Assembly: GCA_945890715.1 (NCBI GenBank)
Contig: CAMDCX010000003.1
Coordinates: 1-64,000, forward strand
DNA: 64,000 bases
Direction of reading: 5' to 3'
From: PVC group bacterium
GTDB taxonomy: Bacteria > Verrucomicrobiota > Kiritimatiellia > CAIKKV01 > CAITUY01
Shown here: positions 18,608 through 28,125 of the stretch, one piece after another
Layout of the letters: the number at the start of each line of letters is the position of its first letter
Position numbering within the stretch: the stretch's first letter is position 1
The notes under the pieces: generated by a model
Told to the model about the DNA's origin: nothing
The model's input: the letters and a program-made list of their open reading frames with translations, nothing else
Database searches by the model: none
Translations under genes and position numbers: made by a program

Positions 18608-19435
18608 CTAAACGCCTGAATAGGCTAGAAATCCGCCATCCACAGGAATCACAACACCCGTGACAAAGGAGGCTTCGTCGGAAACCAGGTAGGTCAGCGC
18701 ACCGCACAAATCTTTCGGATCCCCGAACCGGTGCATCGGCGTCTTGTTAATAACCTTCTGTCCGCGAGCCGTGAGGGTCGTGCCATCCGGCTCAAGCATT
18801 AGAAACCGGTTCTGCTGGGTGATGAAAAAGCCCGGGGAAATGGCGTTGACCCGGATGTTGGCGGGAGCCAGGTGAACGGCTAACCAACGGGTGAAATTGT
18901 CGATTGCCGCCTTCGCTGCGGAATACGCCGCCACCTTCGTCAACGGTTGCGTTGCGGACATCGAGGATATATTGATGACGCTACCCCCCGTTTTCAGCAT
19001 GGACTGACAAAAAACCTGAGCCGGCAACAGGCTGCCGATGAAATTGAGTTTGTTGACAAATTCGAACCCCGCCAAATCAAGACCGAAAAAGGAGTCTTCC
19101 AGCTTCGTTCCCTCTACAAACTGTTCGGCGGGACAGGTGCCCTTGGGATGATTTCCTCCGGCACCGTTAACCAGGATATCAATCCGACCCCACTTTTCCA
19201 GCACCGCCTCCCGAGCCATCTCGAGGGAGGCGCGCTCCAACACATTAACCCCAAAGGCCAGAGTTTCTCCGAGTCCTTTCGACGCAAGGGTCTTCTGAAA
19301 GGTTTTGGCATGATCCTCATTCAGATCAGCCAAGACGACCTTGGCTCCCTCCCTCAGCAGGGACTCCGTCATCACCGAACACAACACACCCGCCGCTCCC
19401 GTCACTACCGCTACTTTTCCGTCAAGCCGCCCCAT
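18608..19435 (-). CDS. SDR-family oxidoreductase, probable D-mannonate oxidoreductase (fructuronate reductase, UxuB/YjmF-like SDR)
   Basis: VVTGAAGVLCSVMTESLLREGAKVVLAD; NGAGGNHP; YSAAKAAIDNFTRWLAVHLAP; VIPVDGGFLAYSGV; context next to uxaC. Confidence 0.8.
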   Translation of the reverse strand: MGRLDGKVAVVTGAAGVLCSVMTESLLREGAKVVLADLNEDHAKTFQKTLASKGLGETLAFGVNVLERASLEMAREAVLEKWGRIDILVNGAGGNHPKGTCPAEQFVEGTKLEDSFFGLDLAGFEFVNKLNFIGSLLPAQVFCQSMLKTGGSVINISSMSATQPLTKVAAYSAAKAAIDNFTRWLAVHLAPANIRVNAISPGFFITQQNRFLMLEPDGTTLTARGQKVINKTPMHRFGDPKDLCGALTYLVSDEASFVTGVVIPVDGGFLAYSGV

Positions 19436-19464
19436 AATGCCATCCTTCTGCGGGTTTACCGCTG

Positions 19465-20877
19465 CTAATTAAAAAAACCGAAATACCGGCGGGCATTGTG
19501 GTAACAGATGTCCGCCACCATTTTTCCCGTCAAATCCATATCATTCGGAAGACGCCCGCGCGCCATATCGTGGCCAAGAATGTTGCACAGCAGGCGCCGG
19601 AAATACTCATGCCGCCCATAGGACAGGAATGACCGGCTGTCCGTCAGCATGCCGACAAATTGGCTCAGCAATCCAAGTTGGGAAAGCGCCTCGATCTGGC
19701 GGGTCATACCGTCAAGTTGATCCAGAAACCACCACCCGCTCCCGAACTGAATTTTTCCCGGCGTCACGCCATCCTGAAAACAACCAGCCAAGGTGGCAAT
19801 GAGTTCATTATCACAGGGATTGATATTATAAAGAATCGTCTTTGGCAGTTTCCCAATCTGATCCAGACGGTCAAAATGACGAATCATCCCTTCACCCGTC
19901 GGCCAATCACCGATGGAATCAAATCCGGTATCAGGCCCCAGTATCGCCGCCATGCGACTGTTGTTATTGCGCAAAACACCATAATGGATCTGCATCGTCC
20001 AGCCCCGGTCGGCATCCATCACCGCCAGCTCATGAAGCATGAACGCCTGAAACGCCAAGGCCTCCTCGGCTGAAACCGGCTTTCCGGAACGAGCTTTCTC
20101 AAAAACAGTCCCGGCAACCGCCTGGGTGCATCCTTCGGCGGGGATAAAAGCAACCCCACGGTCAGACAGTCGACACCCACAGGCATGAAAGAAATCATGA
20201 CGCTTTTGAAGCGCGGCGAGAAATCCATCCAGATTTCCAATATCCGCATTGACGGTTCCGGCAAGTCGGTCGGTCCAGGCATTGAAGGCCGCCGGATTGG
20301 CAACAGTCCAGCATTTATCCGGACGCCATGTGGGCCGCACCTGAACAGAAAATCGATCCGCAGCGATAGCCTGGTGGTGCTCCAAAGAATCCACGGGATC
20401 ATCGGTGGTGCAGACCACCTCAACTTTGGCCTTTTTCATCAGGCTGCGGGCAGAAAACTCCGGCGCGGCAATGACCTTAAGCGATTCAGTCCAGATGGAT
20501 TCGGCGGTAGCGGGCGACAACAGGCGGTCGGCAATCCCAAAAACATTTTTTAGCTCCATGTGCGACCAGTGATACAGGGGATTCCGGAGAGCCTGCGGCA
20601 TGAGTTCGGCATACTTGTCGAACTTTTCCCGATCGGAAGCGTTGCCGGTGCAATACCGCTCCGCAATCCCGGCCGTGCGCATCTGCCGCCATTTGTAGTG
20701 GTCGCCATAGAGCCAGACCTGGGTAATGTTGTCCCATCGCTTGTTACTCGCGATTTCAGCCGGAGGCAAATGGCAGTGGTAATCAATAATCGGAAGATCC
20801 GCCGCATACCCGTGGTACAATTCACGAGCCTGCTCCGTCTCCAGTAGGAAATTTTCACCAATGAATGTGTTTGCCAT
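19465..20877 (-). CDS. uxaC: Glucuronate/uronate isomerase
   Basis: YHGYAADLPIIDYHCHLPPAEIASNKRWDNITQVWLYGDHYKWRQMRTAGI and overall UxaC layout. Confidence 0.96.
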   Translation of the reverse strand: MANTFIGENFLLETEQARELYHGYAADLPIIDYHCHLPPAEIASNKRWDNITQVWLYGDHYKWRQMRTAGIAERYCTGNASDREKFDKYAELMPQALRNPLYHWSHMELKNVFGIADRLLSPATAESIWTESLKVIAAPEFSARSLMKKAKVEVVCTTDDPVDSLEHHQAIAADRFSVQVRPTWRPDKCWTVANPAAFNAWTDRLAGTVNADIGNLDGFLAALQKRHDFFHACGCRLSDRGVAFIPAEGCTQAVAGTVFEKARSGKPVSAEEALAFQAFMLHELAVMDADRGWTMQIHYGVLRNNNSRMAAILGPDTGFDSIGDWPTGEGMIRHFDRLDQIGKLPKTILYNINPCDNELIATLAGCFQDGVTPGKIQFGSGWWFLDQLDGMTRQIEALSQLGLLSQFVGMLTDSRSFLSYGRHEYFRRLLCNILGHDMARGRLPNDMDLTGKMVADICYHNARRYFGFFN

Positions 20878-20883
20878 AAGATC

Positions 20884-22179
20884 CTACTCCCGATCCGAGA
20901 AATTCCCGCGGAATGACCAAAGGCCCAGCGCAGGGTTGCTAATGAAAAAGACCCGCTCCCCTTCAACCTCATTCATGCCGTCCGAAAGTGTTTGCGGGTT
21001 GTATTGGGCCATCAGGGTCTTGAGATCGCCATACCGATATCCCACCGATTCAATTTCGGTCCGAGAGAGGTACCCGGGGCAATAGGTAATCCCAAACCGG
21101 TCTTCTGAAGAGCCGTGAATAAGATGAGCCGCCGCAGACAGATTGTTTCGCAACTCCAAATTTTCCGCTACACAGCGAAGTGTATAAGGAGTGCCCTTGT
21201 AGCCATAGTGACGAACCAGACGGTCGATTTCGCGATCTTCACCGAACTCTTTCAACCCAGGGGCAAGAACAACCAATTCCCCGGCATCGGCAATGGCCAT
21301 ACGAGTCCTGTAAATAGCCTTATTACCCAGCCATGTGGAACGAAATTCCTCAGGATCCAGCCAGACCACCACTTTTGTCAAAGGCTCATCAAGCAATGTG
21401 ATGTTGACCTTCCGACAAAGTTGGCAGGCCTCCTGAAAAAGCGAGTCTCCCTTTCCAGCATAAAACCCGCGCATTTTCATCCGACCAGCCGCATGGTCAC
21501 GCTCCATCACCGTGAGAATATACTGGATCGGAAGCCCACTCAGGAAGGTTGAGACACCATAATTGAACAGACGACGCACCGGCGTATCGGCATGACCAAG
21601 CGCCTTCTCCATATTGCAAACGGCACCTAGAAAATGCGATTTGTTGATGGTTTCGGCTCCCCCTACCCCGACCAACACATTCTTCGTGTAGTTGGCCATC
21701 CCGACCACTTCATGAGGAACCACCTGCCCAATGGAAAGAATAAGGTCATACCCTGAAAACAGGCGTTTATTGACCTCAATATTGACATCGTAGTCCACTC
21801 GGCCATCGGACCATTCCCGAAGTTTGTCTCCGGGAATAACACCTCGTGAAACCACGTCTTTCCGCCAATCATGAGGCAAGAAGCACTCCAGAGGAATGCT
21901 ATCACCAAACATCAACCGGAGCTCCGCCTCCCCCATTGGGGCATGCGTGCCCAGCGCCGGCATAATATCCGTTTTTGCACCCCAGCCTGAAAGCAACCGG
22001 TAGGCAATTGCGGTAATCGGACCGGCCATGGAGTTGAGCCGAGTGTGATCCGGGGGAAGGAGAAGCACCCGGCGAAGCGTTCTCCCGCCGAATGTCTCCA
22101 GCGCCTGAAGCACCAGTTGCTCCAATTCAGGAGACTGGATATCCAATTTCACACCGGCCTGTTTGATCACAGCGGTCAT
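20884..22179 (-). CDS. LarA-family (nickel-dependent hydroxyacid racemase/epimerase, DUF2088-like) protein
   Basis: VLLLPPDHTR, GTHAPMGEAELRLMFG, GQVVPHEVVGMANYTKNVLVGVGG, INKSHFLGAV: His/Lys pattern resembling LarA. Start at ATG 22179, 5 bp after gnd stop. Confidence 0.82.
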   Translation of the reverse strand: MTAVIKQAGVKLDIQSPELEQLVLQALETFGGRTLRRVLLLPPDHTRLNSMAGPITAIAYRLLSGWGAKTDIMPALGTHAPMGEAELRLMFGDSIPLECFLPHDWRKDVVSRGVIPGDKLREWSDGRVDYDVNIEVNKRLFSGYDLILSIGQVVPHEVVGMANYTKNVLVGVGGAETINKSHFLGAVCNMEKALGHADTPVRRLFNYGVSTFLSGLPIQYILTVMERDHAAGRMKMRGFYAGKGDSLFQEACQLCRKVNITLLDEPLTKVVVWLDPEEFRSTWLGNKAIYRTRMAIADAGELVVLAPGLKEFGEDREIDRLVRHYGYKGTPYTLRCVAENLELRNNLSAAAHLIHGSSEDRFGITYCPGYLSRTEIESVGYRYGDLKTLMAQYNPQTLSDGMNEVEGERVFFISNPALGLWSFRGNFSDRE

Positions 22180-22184
22180 CCTAT

Positions 22185-23645
22185 TTACACAACGTAGGTC
22201 GACGATGTGGTTGAGCCTCCCAGCTTGCACCAGTCCGTGTGGAAGAACTGACCGCGCGGCTTATCAATCCGTTCGTAGGTATGGGCGCCAAAATAATCTC
22301 GCTGTGCCTGAAGCAGGTTGGCGGGAAGTGTTTCGGCGCGATACCCGTCATAATAGGCCAACGCGGACATGAAAGCGGGAATCGGGATTCCGTGCTTCAC
22401 AGCGCGGGCCACTGCCCGGCGCCAGGCCTTCTGGCTCTGACGAATCGCCTTCTTAAAATATTTATCCAGAAGCAAATTGGCCAGTTTCGGATTCCGATCA
22501 AAAGCCGCCTTGATATCGCCCAGGAAACGCGCCCGAATGATGCACCCGCCACGCCACATCAGAGCAATGGATCCATAATCGAGCGTCCAGTTCTGCTCTG
22601 CGGCCGCCGCACGCATCAATTGAAAACCCTGAGCATAGGAACAGATCTTTGAGGCATAGAGAGCTTGACGAACATCCTCGATAAAGGCTTCCTTATCTCC
22701 TTTAAATTTGGCTTTCGGCCCTGACAACACCTTGGCGGCCGAAACACGTTCATCCTTCATCGCGGACATGCAACGGGCAAACACAGCCTCCGAAACCGTC
22801 GGTGCCGCGACTCCGTAATCCAACGCCGCAATGCTGGTCCACTTACCCGTCCCCTTCTGGCCGGCTGTGTCCAGAATGATATCCACCACATGCTTCCCGG
22901 TCTCTGGATCCTTCTCCGCGAGGATATCACGCGTAATCTGAATAAGGTAGGAGTCCAAGTCGCCTTCATTCCACTGCGTAAAGACCTTGTGCAACTCCTC
23001 ATTCGACAGCCCGAGCACCCCTTTGAGCAGGGAGTACGCCTCACAGATCATCTGCATGTCGCCGTACTCGATTCCATTATGAACCATTTTGACAAAGTGG
23101 CCGGCTCCATCAGACCCCACCCAGTCGCAGCAGGGAACATCGCCCTCCACCTTGGCAGAAACAGCCTGAAAAATCGGCTTCACATGGGGCCACGCAGCGG
23201 GTGATCCACCGGGCATGATGGATGGTCCCTTAAGCGCGCCCTCTTCGCCTCCGGAAACACCGGTTCCTATAAACAACAATCCCTTCGACTCGACATAGTT
23301 TGTCCGGCGGATCGTATCCGGATAATGGCTGTTACCGCCATCAATGATGATGTCACCAGCCTCCAGGTGCGGCAGGAGTTGCTCGATACACTCATCCACC
23401 GCCTTGCCAGCCTTGACCAGCATCATAACCTTGCGAGGACGCTTCAGCGCCGCGCAAAGCTCGGTAACTGTTTTGCATCCCACAATCTTTTTTCCCTTCC
23501 CACGCCCTTGAACAAAGGCTTCAACCTTATCCACCGTGCGGTTGTAGACAGCAACGGTAAACCCATGGCTCTCCATGTTGAGGACGAGATTTTCCCCCAT
23601 GACGGCGAGTCCGATCATGGCCATATCCGCAGTTTGATTACTCAT
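22185..23645 (-). CDS. gnd: 6-phosphogluconate dehydrogenase, decarboxylating
   Basis: [66 protein letters not shown]. Confidence 0.96.
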   Translation of the reverse strand: MSNQTADMAMIGLAVMGENLVLNMESHGFTVAVYNRTVDKVEAFVQGRGKGKKIVGCKTVTELCAALKRPRKVMMLVKAGKAVDECIEQLLPHLEAGDIIIDGGNSHYPDTIRRTNYVESKGLLFIGTGVSGGEEGALKGPSIMPGGSPAAWPHVKPIFQAVSAKVEGDVPCCDWVGSDGAGHFVKMVHNGIEYGDMQMICEAYSLLKGVLGLSNEELHKVFTQWNEGDLDSYLIQITRDILAEKDPETGKHVVDIILDTAGQKGTGKWTSIAALDYGVAAPTVSEAVFARCMSAMKDERVSAAKVLSGPKAKFKGDKEAFIEDVRQALYASKICSYAQGFQLMRAAAAEQNWTLDYGSIALMWRGGCIIRARFLGDIKAAFDRNPKLANLLLDKYFKKAIRQSQKAWRRAVARAVKHGIPIPAFMSALAYYDGYRAETLPANLLQAQRDYFGAHTYERIDKPRGQFFHTDWCKLGGSTTSSTYVV

Positions 23646-23679
23646 GCTTTTATTCCTTTGTCTTGTTCGTTTATTGAAA

Positions 23680-24567
23680 TTAGTTTTTCCAGTGAGGCTG
23701 GGACGGTAACGCCGCTTCAAATTCGTCGACTAGTCGCTTCTGGTATGCTCCCGCGAAAGACCCGTTGAAGAATCGCTTCAACCCCTCTCCCGCAAGCTCA
23801 GCCCAGGACGACTCTTCCCGCCCGGGAAGGATCGGAAAGAAAAGGGCCTGGTTCCCATCGGCGGCCTTACGGTCTCCGGGCGCATCACCGACCATCAACA
23901 CCTTACCTTCGGCGTAGTGCCCCTTGGTCGCGTGGGTAAGATGCTCAGTCTTGGTGCCATGCTCCTGACCGGCAATCACACTGACGGTTCCACGAATTCC
24001 CGCTTCCTCCCATTCCCGCTCCAAGGCTTCCAGTGGGGTCTGGGACACGACAATCATGTCAGCTTTTCCCGTGCCGGCTGATAACACCTCGCGCACACCA
24101 GGAAAGGGCGGAATTCCAAACACCATTTCTTCAATACGGCGATTAACCTCCAAGCTCCATTCCAGCAACCGTTTCAGCTCGGGAGTAGGATCATCGGCGA
24201 CTTTCTTCTTGAGCGCGGGATTCCCAAGCTTAGTCTCCACTTTGAGCCAGGCGGAAAGCTCCGAGGTATCCGCCAGTTTCACTCCCCGCTGACTGAACTG
24301 GCTACGCAATCGCATCAACGCAAAGGTTTTTTCAACAGCCAGAAAACGGTTACAACCCCGATCCTTGCTGTAGAGATTTACAAATTCCCAGGTCTCCCGG
24401 GCATATTTGCTCGCAGATTGAAGGCCGAAATGCTTGATGAAAGCCGGGCAGAAACATTCCTTCTGCTTAATCTCCATCGAATCGAACACGCACCCATCAC
24501 TGTCAAATCCGATAAAGAACCCATGCTTTCTGGGCAACTCCACTAATTGCTTTACATACTGATCCAT
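23680..24567 (-). CDS. HAD-superfamily hydrolase
   Basis: Motif [14 protein letters not shown]; motif II VVSQTP; motif [16 protein letters not shown]. Start chosen at 24567. Confidence 0.82.
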   Translation of the reverse strand: MDQYVKQLVELPRKHGFFIGFDSDGCVFDSMEIKQKECFCPAFIKHFGLQSASKYARETWEFVNLYSKDRGCNRFLAVEKTFALMRLRSQFSQRGVKLADTSELSAWLKVETKLGNPALKKKVADDPTPELKRLLEWSLEVNRRIEEMVFGIPPFPGVREVLSAGTGKADMIVVSQTPLEALEREWEEAGIRGTVSVIAGQEHGTKTEHLTHATKGHYAEGKVLMVGDAPGDRKAADGNQALFFPILPGREESSWAELAGEGLKRFFNGSFAGAYQKRLVDEFEAALPSQPHWKN

Positions 24568-24571
24568 TACA

Positions 24572-25867
24572 TCACTTTCCCTTCCGATTTCCCTCTGGAA
24601 CATAGGCCGCCAGCTTTCTGGCGGCAAACACCGGCTTGAACTGCGCGAATCGTTGTCGCCCGCCAATAGTCGGAACCGACGCCCAGTCCTCGCCGATCAG
24701 GGGCTGGGCATAGCGAATAAACTCATCCGTCACATCGGTTTTGCTCGGCGAAATCCAGTTTTTCGGAAACGTACGTTCGGAATTGGCAACCAGCTCCAAC
24801 GGAACCTTGTCATAGCGAACCTGATAAATACGCCCTGGATCCCTCAAAATCGTGGACATAAAGCCGCCCTCACCCCCCACCGCCAACTCAACCGCCTTCT
24901 GTCCGCACCGGTACGCTTCATCCAGATCAACCACCGAGGCATAGACCGCCGTGGAACGCTGATCCGTCCCAAAGACCTGGCCGCGCGCTGCGCCCGCCGC
25001 CTTAATCCCGTGGTCATTCAGATAGTTGACGAGCATCTGCTGAGCCGTTGTTTTGCTCGCGCCAAAGGTGGCATGCCCGAATTTGTCTTTCAAGGCACCC
25101 AGATCCCCCACATCGCAGCCCTCGCTGAGCACCACCACCGCACGGCCGCGCGCGGCTACCATCTCATTCGTCTTTTCTGCCATCTCACCCAAGGACAATC
25201 CGGCTTCAGCCAAAAAAATCAGCAGAGGCATCTCGCGCTTGGGATCCGCCAGACGGGCGGCTGCGGGGATATAGCCGATCTTGCGACCCATTGCCTGAAG
25301 CACCAGCACGGGATCCGCCGGATAGGAACCCCGGTTCTCCTCTTCGGCATTTTGAACGATCATGGTCCAGTAACGTGCCACAGAGCCGTATCCCGGAGTA
25401 TGATCAATCAATTTAAAATCGCTGTCGCCAACATCGTTGTCAATCGTTTTGGGAACGCCGATCCCGACAACATCCAACCCACGTTCACAGGCCAGTTTCG
25501 CGATCTTGTTGGCGGTGTCCATGGAGTCATTCCCGCCATTGTATAAAAAGTATCCAATATTATGAGCCCGCAAAACATCAATAACACGTTCGAAGTCCGC
25601 CTTCTGGCTGGATTTGATCTTATAACGGCAGGTTCCAATCGCACCCGCGGCAGGAGTCCACCGAAGGAGAGCGACCTCCTCTTCACTCTGAATGGATAAA
25701 TCAAGCAATTCCTCGGTGAGAACCCCCTCAATTCCATGCCATCCCGCATAAATACGATCAACCTGATCCGGATAACTTCGGGCCGCTTCGATGACGCCTC
25801 GTAATGAGCTATTGATCACCGGCGAAGGCCCACCGGACTGAGCGATAAGAAGGTTTTTTCTGGTCAT
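24572..25867 (-). CDS. 6-phosphofructokinase, probably pyrophosphate-dependent
   Basis: AQSGGPSPVINSSLRG; YNGGNDSMDTA; GVPKTIDNDV (GGND and PKTIDND are PPi-PFK-type residues); VLQAMGRKIGYIPAA. Confidence 0.9.
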   Translation of the reverse strand: MTRKNLLIAQSGGPSPVINSSLRGVIEAARSYPDQVDRIYAGWHGIEGVLTEELLDLSIQSEEEVALLRWTPAAGAIGTCRYKIKSSQKADFERVIDVLRAHNIGYFLYNGGNDSMDTANKIAKLACERGLDVVGIGVPKTIDNDVGDSDFKLIDHTPGYGSVARYWTMIVQNAEEENRGSYPADPVLVLQAMGRKIGYIPAAARLADPKREMPLLIFLAEAGLSLGEMAEKTNEMVAARGRAVVVLSEGCDVGDLGALKDKFGHATFGASKTTAQQMLVNYLNDHGIKAAGAARGQVFGTDQRSTAVYASVVDLDEAYRCGQKAVELAVGGEGGFMSTILRDPGRIYQVRYDKVPLELVANSERTFPKNWISPSKTDVTDEFIRYAQPLIGEDWASVPTIGGRQRFAQFKPVFAARKLAAYVPEGNRKGK

Positions 25868-25942
25868 CACTGAACTCCCCTTAATTCGGTTGATATAGGC
25901 TTCAAAATAGGCTTTCGCGCCGCCTTCTACAATCTGAAATAA

Positions 25943-25966
25943 TCGCAAATTGGTTGACATTTGCGA
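25943..25966. promoter_or_regulatory. Inverted repeat TCGCAAAT-TGGTTGAC-ATTTGCGA, candidate operator in the divergent pfk/xylR-like intergenic region
   Basis: Perfect 8-bp arms, 8-bp spacer, in a 120-bp divergent promoter region. Confidence 0.6.
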
Positions 25967-25987
25967 ACTATATTTCCATGTTAAGTC

Positions 25988-27112
25988 ATGGCCGGAAAAA
26001 TGAAAAATGTTCTGGTGGCGCTGGAATTCTACCGGGGGCCTCTGTTTGAGGGAATTGCGGAATATGCCCGATCGCACCACTGGCACCTGTCTTTGGAAAT
26101 GCTACATAATCCTGGAAACATCCCTTGGGGGTGGGATGGCGATGGAATCCTCACCATGCTCATCCGTGACGAAACCGCCCTGTTGAAATTTCTACAGAAA
26201 ACTAAAAAGCCCACTGTCAATCTGGAGGGCCGACGACTGACCACCTCCTATCCCCGGGTTCTCAGCGACACGAAAAAGGCAGCAGAAATGGCCTTTCATT
26301 ATTTCAGGGGAAAAGGATTTGAGCACTTCGCCTTCTATGGCATTGAACATTCCGTGCGCGGTCGCGACTTTGCCCTTGTTACACAGGCCAACGGCTATCC
26401 TTGCACGTTCCTGCTCGAGGGCGCGGTTTCATGGAGGACGCAGCTGGCCGTCACCCGTCGTTGGCTCAAGGATCAACCCAAGCCCCTCGCTGTTCTTTGC
26501 TGGGCTGATTATGCCGGGGCACGCTTTGTCGATATGGCGCACAGTCTGGGATGGCGTATTCCCGATGATGTCGCCGTTCTGGGAATGGATAATGAGAACC
26601 GCATTTGTGATTGTGCAGCAGTTCGCCTATCCAGTATTCAGACCGACATTCAACGCGTTGGCATTCTGGGAGCCGGGCTTCTTGATCGCATTATGGCGGG
26701 CGAAGCCATTGAGCCCAAAAGCCAGCTCATCCCTCCCCGCGAAATCGTGGAACGCCACAGTACCGATACCTTTGCGGCAGACTCCCCGTTGGTAACTCAG
26801 GCCGTCCGGTTCATGAAAGAGCATCATCCGTCAGGAATTAATGTGGCATCCGTGGTCGCCGCCTGCGCCGTGTCACGGCGCGGTCTCGAAAAAGCGTTTC
26901 TCAACAGTTTAGGAAAAACCCCGTACCAGACGCTACTCCAGATCCGCATGTATAAAGCGCGCCTTCTGTTAAGGGAGGGACAAGAAAAAATTGCAACAGT
27001 CGCCCGTCTGGTTGGAATTCCGGACCCCAAGCACTTTTCCTCGCTCTTTCGCCATGAATACGGAGACGCGCCCCGCAATTACCGTCAGCGCTGGGAGCAA
27101 GCGAATCTCTGA
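25988..27112 (+). CDS. XylR-like transcriptional regulator (periplasmic-binding-like sensor domain plus C-terminal AraC HTH)
   Basis: LacI/PBP1-type sensor (VAVLGMDNENRICDCAAVRLSSIQTDIQRVG) followed by AraC HTH (VACAVSRRGLEKAFLNSLGKTPYQTLLQIRM...RLVGIPDPKHFSSLFRHEYGDAPRNYRQR). Confidence 0.9.
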   Translation: MAGKMKNVLVALEFYRGPLFEGIAEYARSHHWHLSLEMLHNPGNIPWGWDGDGILTMLIRDETALLKFLQKTKKPTVNLEGRRLTTSYPRVLSDTKKAAEMAFHYFRGKGFEHFAFYGIEHSVRGRDFALVTQANGYPCTFLLEGAVSWRTQLAVTRRWLKDQPKPLAVLCWADYAGARFVDMAHSLGWRIPDDVAVLGMDNENRICDCAAVRLSSIQTDIQRVGILGAGLLDRIMAGEAIEPKSQLIPPREIVERHSTDTFAADSPLVTQAVRFMKEHHPSGINVASVVAACAVSRRGLEKAFLNSLGKTPYQTLLQIRMYKARLLLREGQEKIATVARLVGIPDPKHFSSLFRHEYGDAPRNYRQRWEQANL

Positions 27113-27155
27113 GTTCAGCCTTCTCCATTGGCGTCCACTTTTATATCATCAGGCC

Positions 27156-28118
27156 ATGTCGCATTCACAAATCAACGGAACGGCGTTTCTTTATGACCCC
27201 ATTTTACAAAAACACAAAACGGGCTGCACGCATCCCGAAAAACGGCAGCGCCTCACCGCCATCATGAACGGACTAAAGCAAGCTGGGCTTTGGGAATTGC
27301 TCCAGCATCCCGCCATCCGGCCAGCAACGGCGACAGACCTCACTACGATTCACGACCCACAGTATGTTGATCACATCCGGCAGGCGTGTGAAGCCGGAGA
27401 ACTCTTCGCGCCCGATGATGTCACCATCGGATCCCCTGGCACCTACGACGCCGCCCTGATGTCCGCTGGAGCAGTTTTAACCGCGATCGACACCGTAATG
27501 GCCGGTCAAGCCTCCAACGCCTTCTGTGCCGTACGTCCTCCAGGCCATCACGCAGAACGGAACCGAGCCATGGGATTCTGCTTTTTTAATAATGTTGCCA
27601 TCGGCGCAAAATACCTTCAGCAGCATCATGGCATCCGCCGCGTCGCCATTATTGATTGGGATGTGCATCACGGTAACGGCACGCAACAGGCCTTTTACGA
27701 CGACCCTTCTGTATTTTATTTCAGCATTCATCAGCACCCTCTTTACCCGAACAGCGGGTGGTCTCATGAAACCGGAACCGGCAGGGGAAAAGGCTTCACC
27801 TTGAACTGCCCAGTCCCTGCAGGCTCCACCAACACAGACTACAATCGGGTATTCCAAGACTATCTCAGACCCGCGCTGGTGCGGTTCAGGCCGGAATTCA
27901 TACTAATCTCGGCGGGTTTTGATGCGCACCATGCCGATCCTCTCGCAGGCATAGCCCTCAACGAAAAGGGCTTTAAGGAACTGACCCACACCGTAATGAC
28001 GTTAGCAACGGAATACTCCGAAAACCGCCTCATTTCCGTGCTGGAGGGGGGCTACGATCTCACGGCACTCGCGGCGTGTGTCACGTCTCACATCGAAGCG
28101 CTTCTGGACGCTTCATGA
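27156..28118 (+). CDS. Histone-deacetylase/acetoin-utilisation family deacetylase
   Basis: RPPGHHAERNRAMGFCFFNNVAIGAKYL; IDWDVHHGNGTQQAFYDDPSVFYFSIHQ; SAGFDAHHADPL. Start at ATG 27156. Confidence 0.93.
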   Translation: MSHSQINGTAFLYDPILQKHKTGCTHPEKRQRLTAIMNGLKQAGLWELLQHPAIRPATATDLTTIHDPQYVDHIRQACEAGELFAPDDVTIGSPGTYDAALMSAGAVLTAIDTVMAGQASNAFCAVRPPGHHAERNRAMGFCFFNNVAIGAKYLQQHHGIRRVAIIDWDVHHGNGTQQAFYDDPSVFYFSIHQHPLYPNSGWSHETGTGRGKGFTLNCPVPAGSTNTDYNRVFQDYLRPALVRFRPEFILISAGFDAHHADPLAGIALNEKGFKELTHTVMTLATEYSENRLISVLEGGYDLTALAACVTSHIEALLDAS

Positions 28119-28125
28119 AAACCAG

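Noticed and set aside
25954-25974. TTGACA...TATATT promoter for the XylR-like gene
   Set aside because: Spacer is only about 9 nt, too short for a sigma70 promoter.
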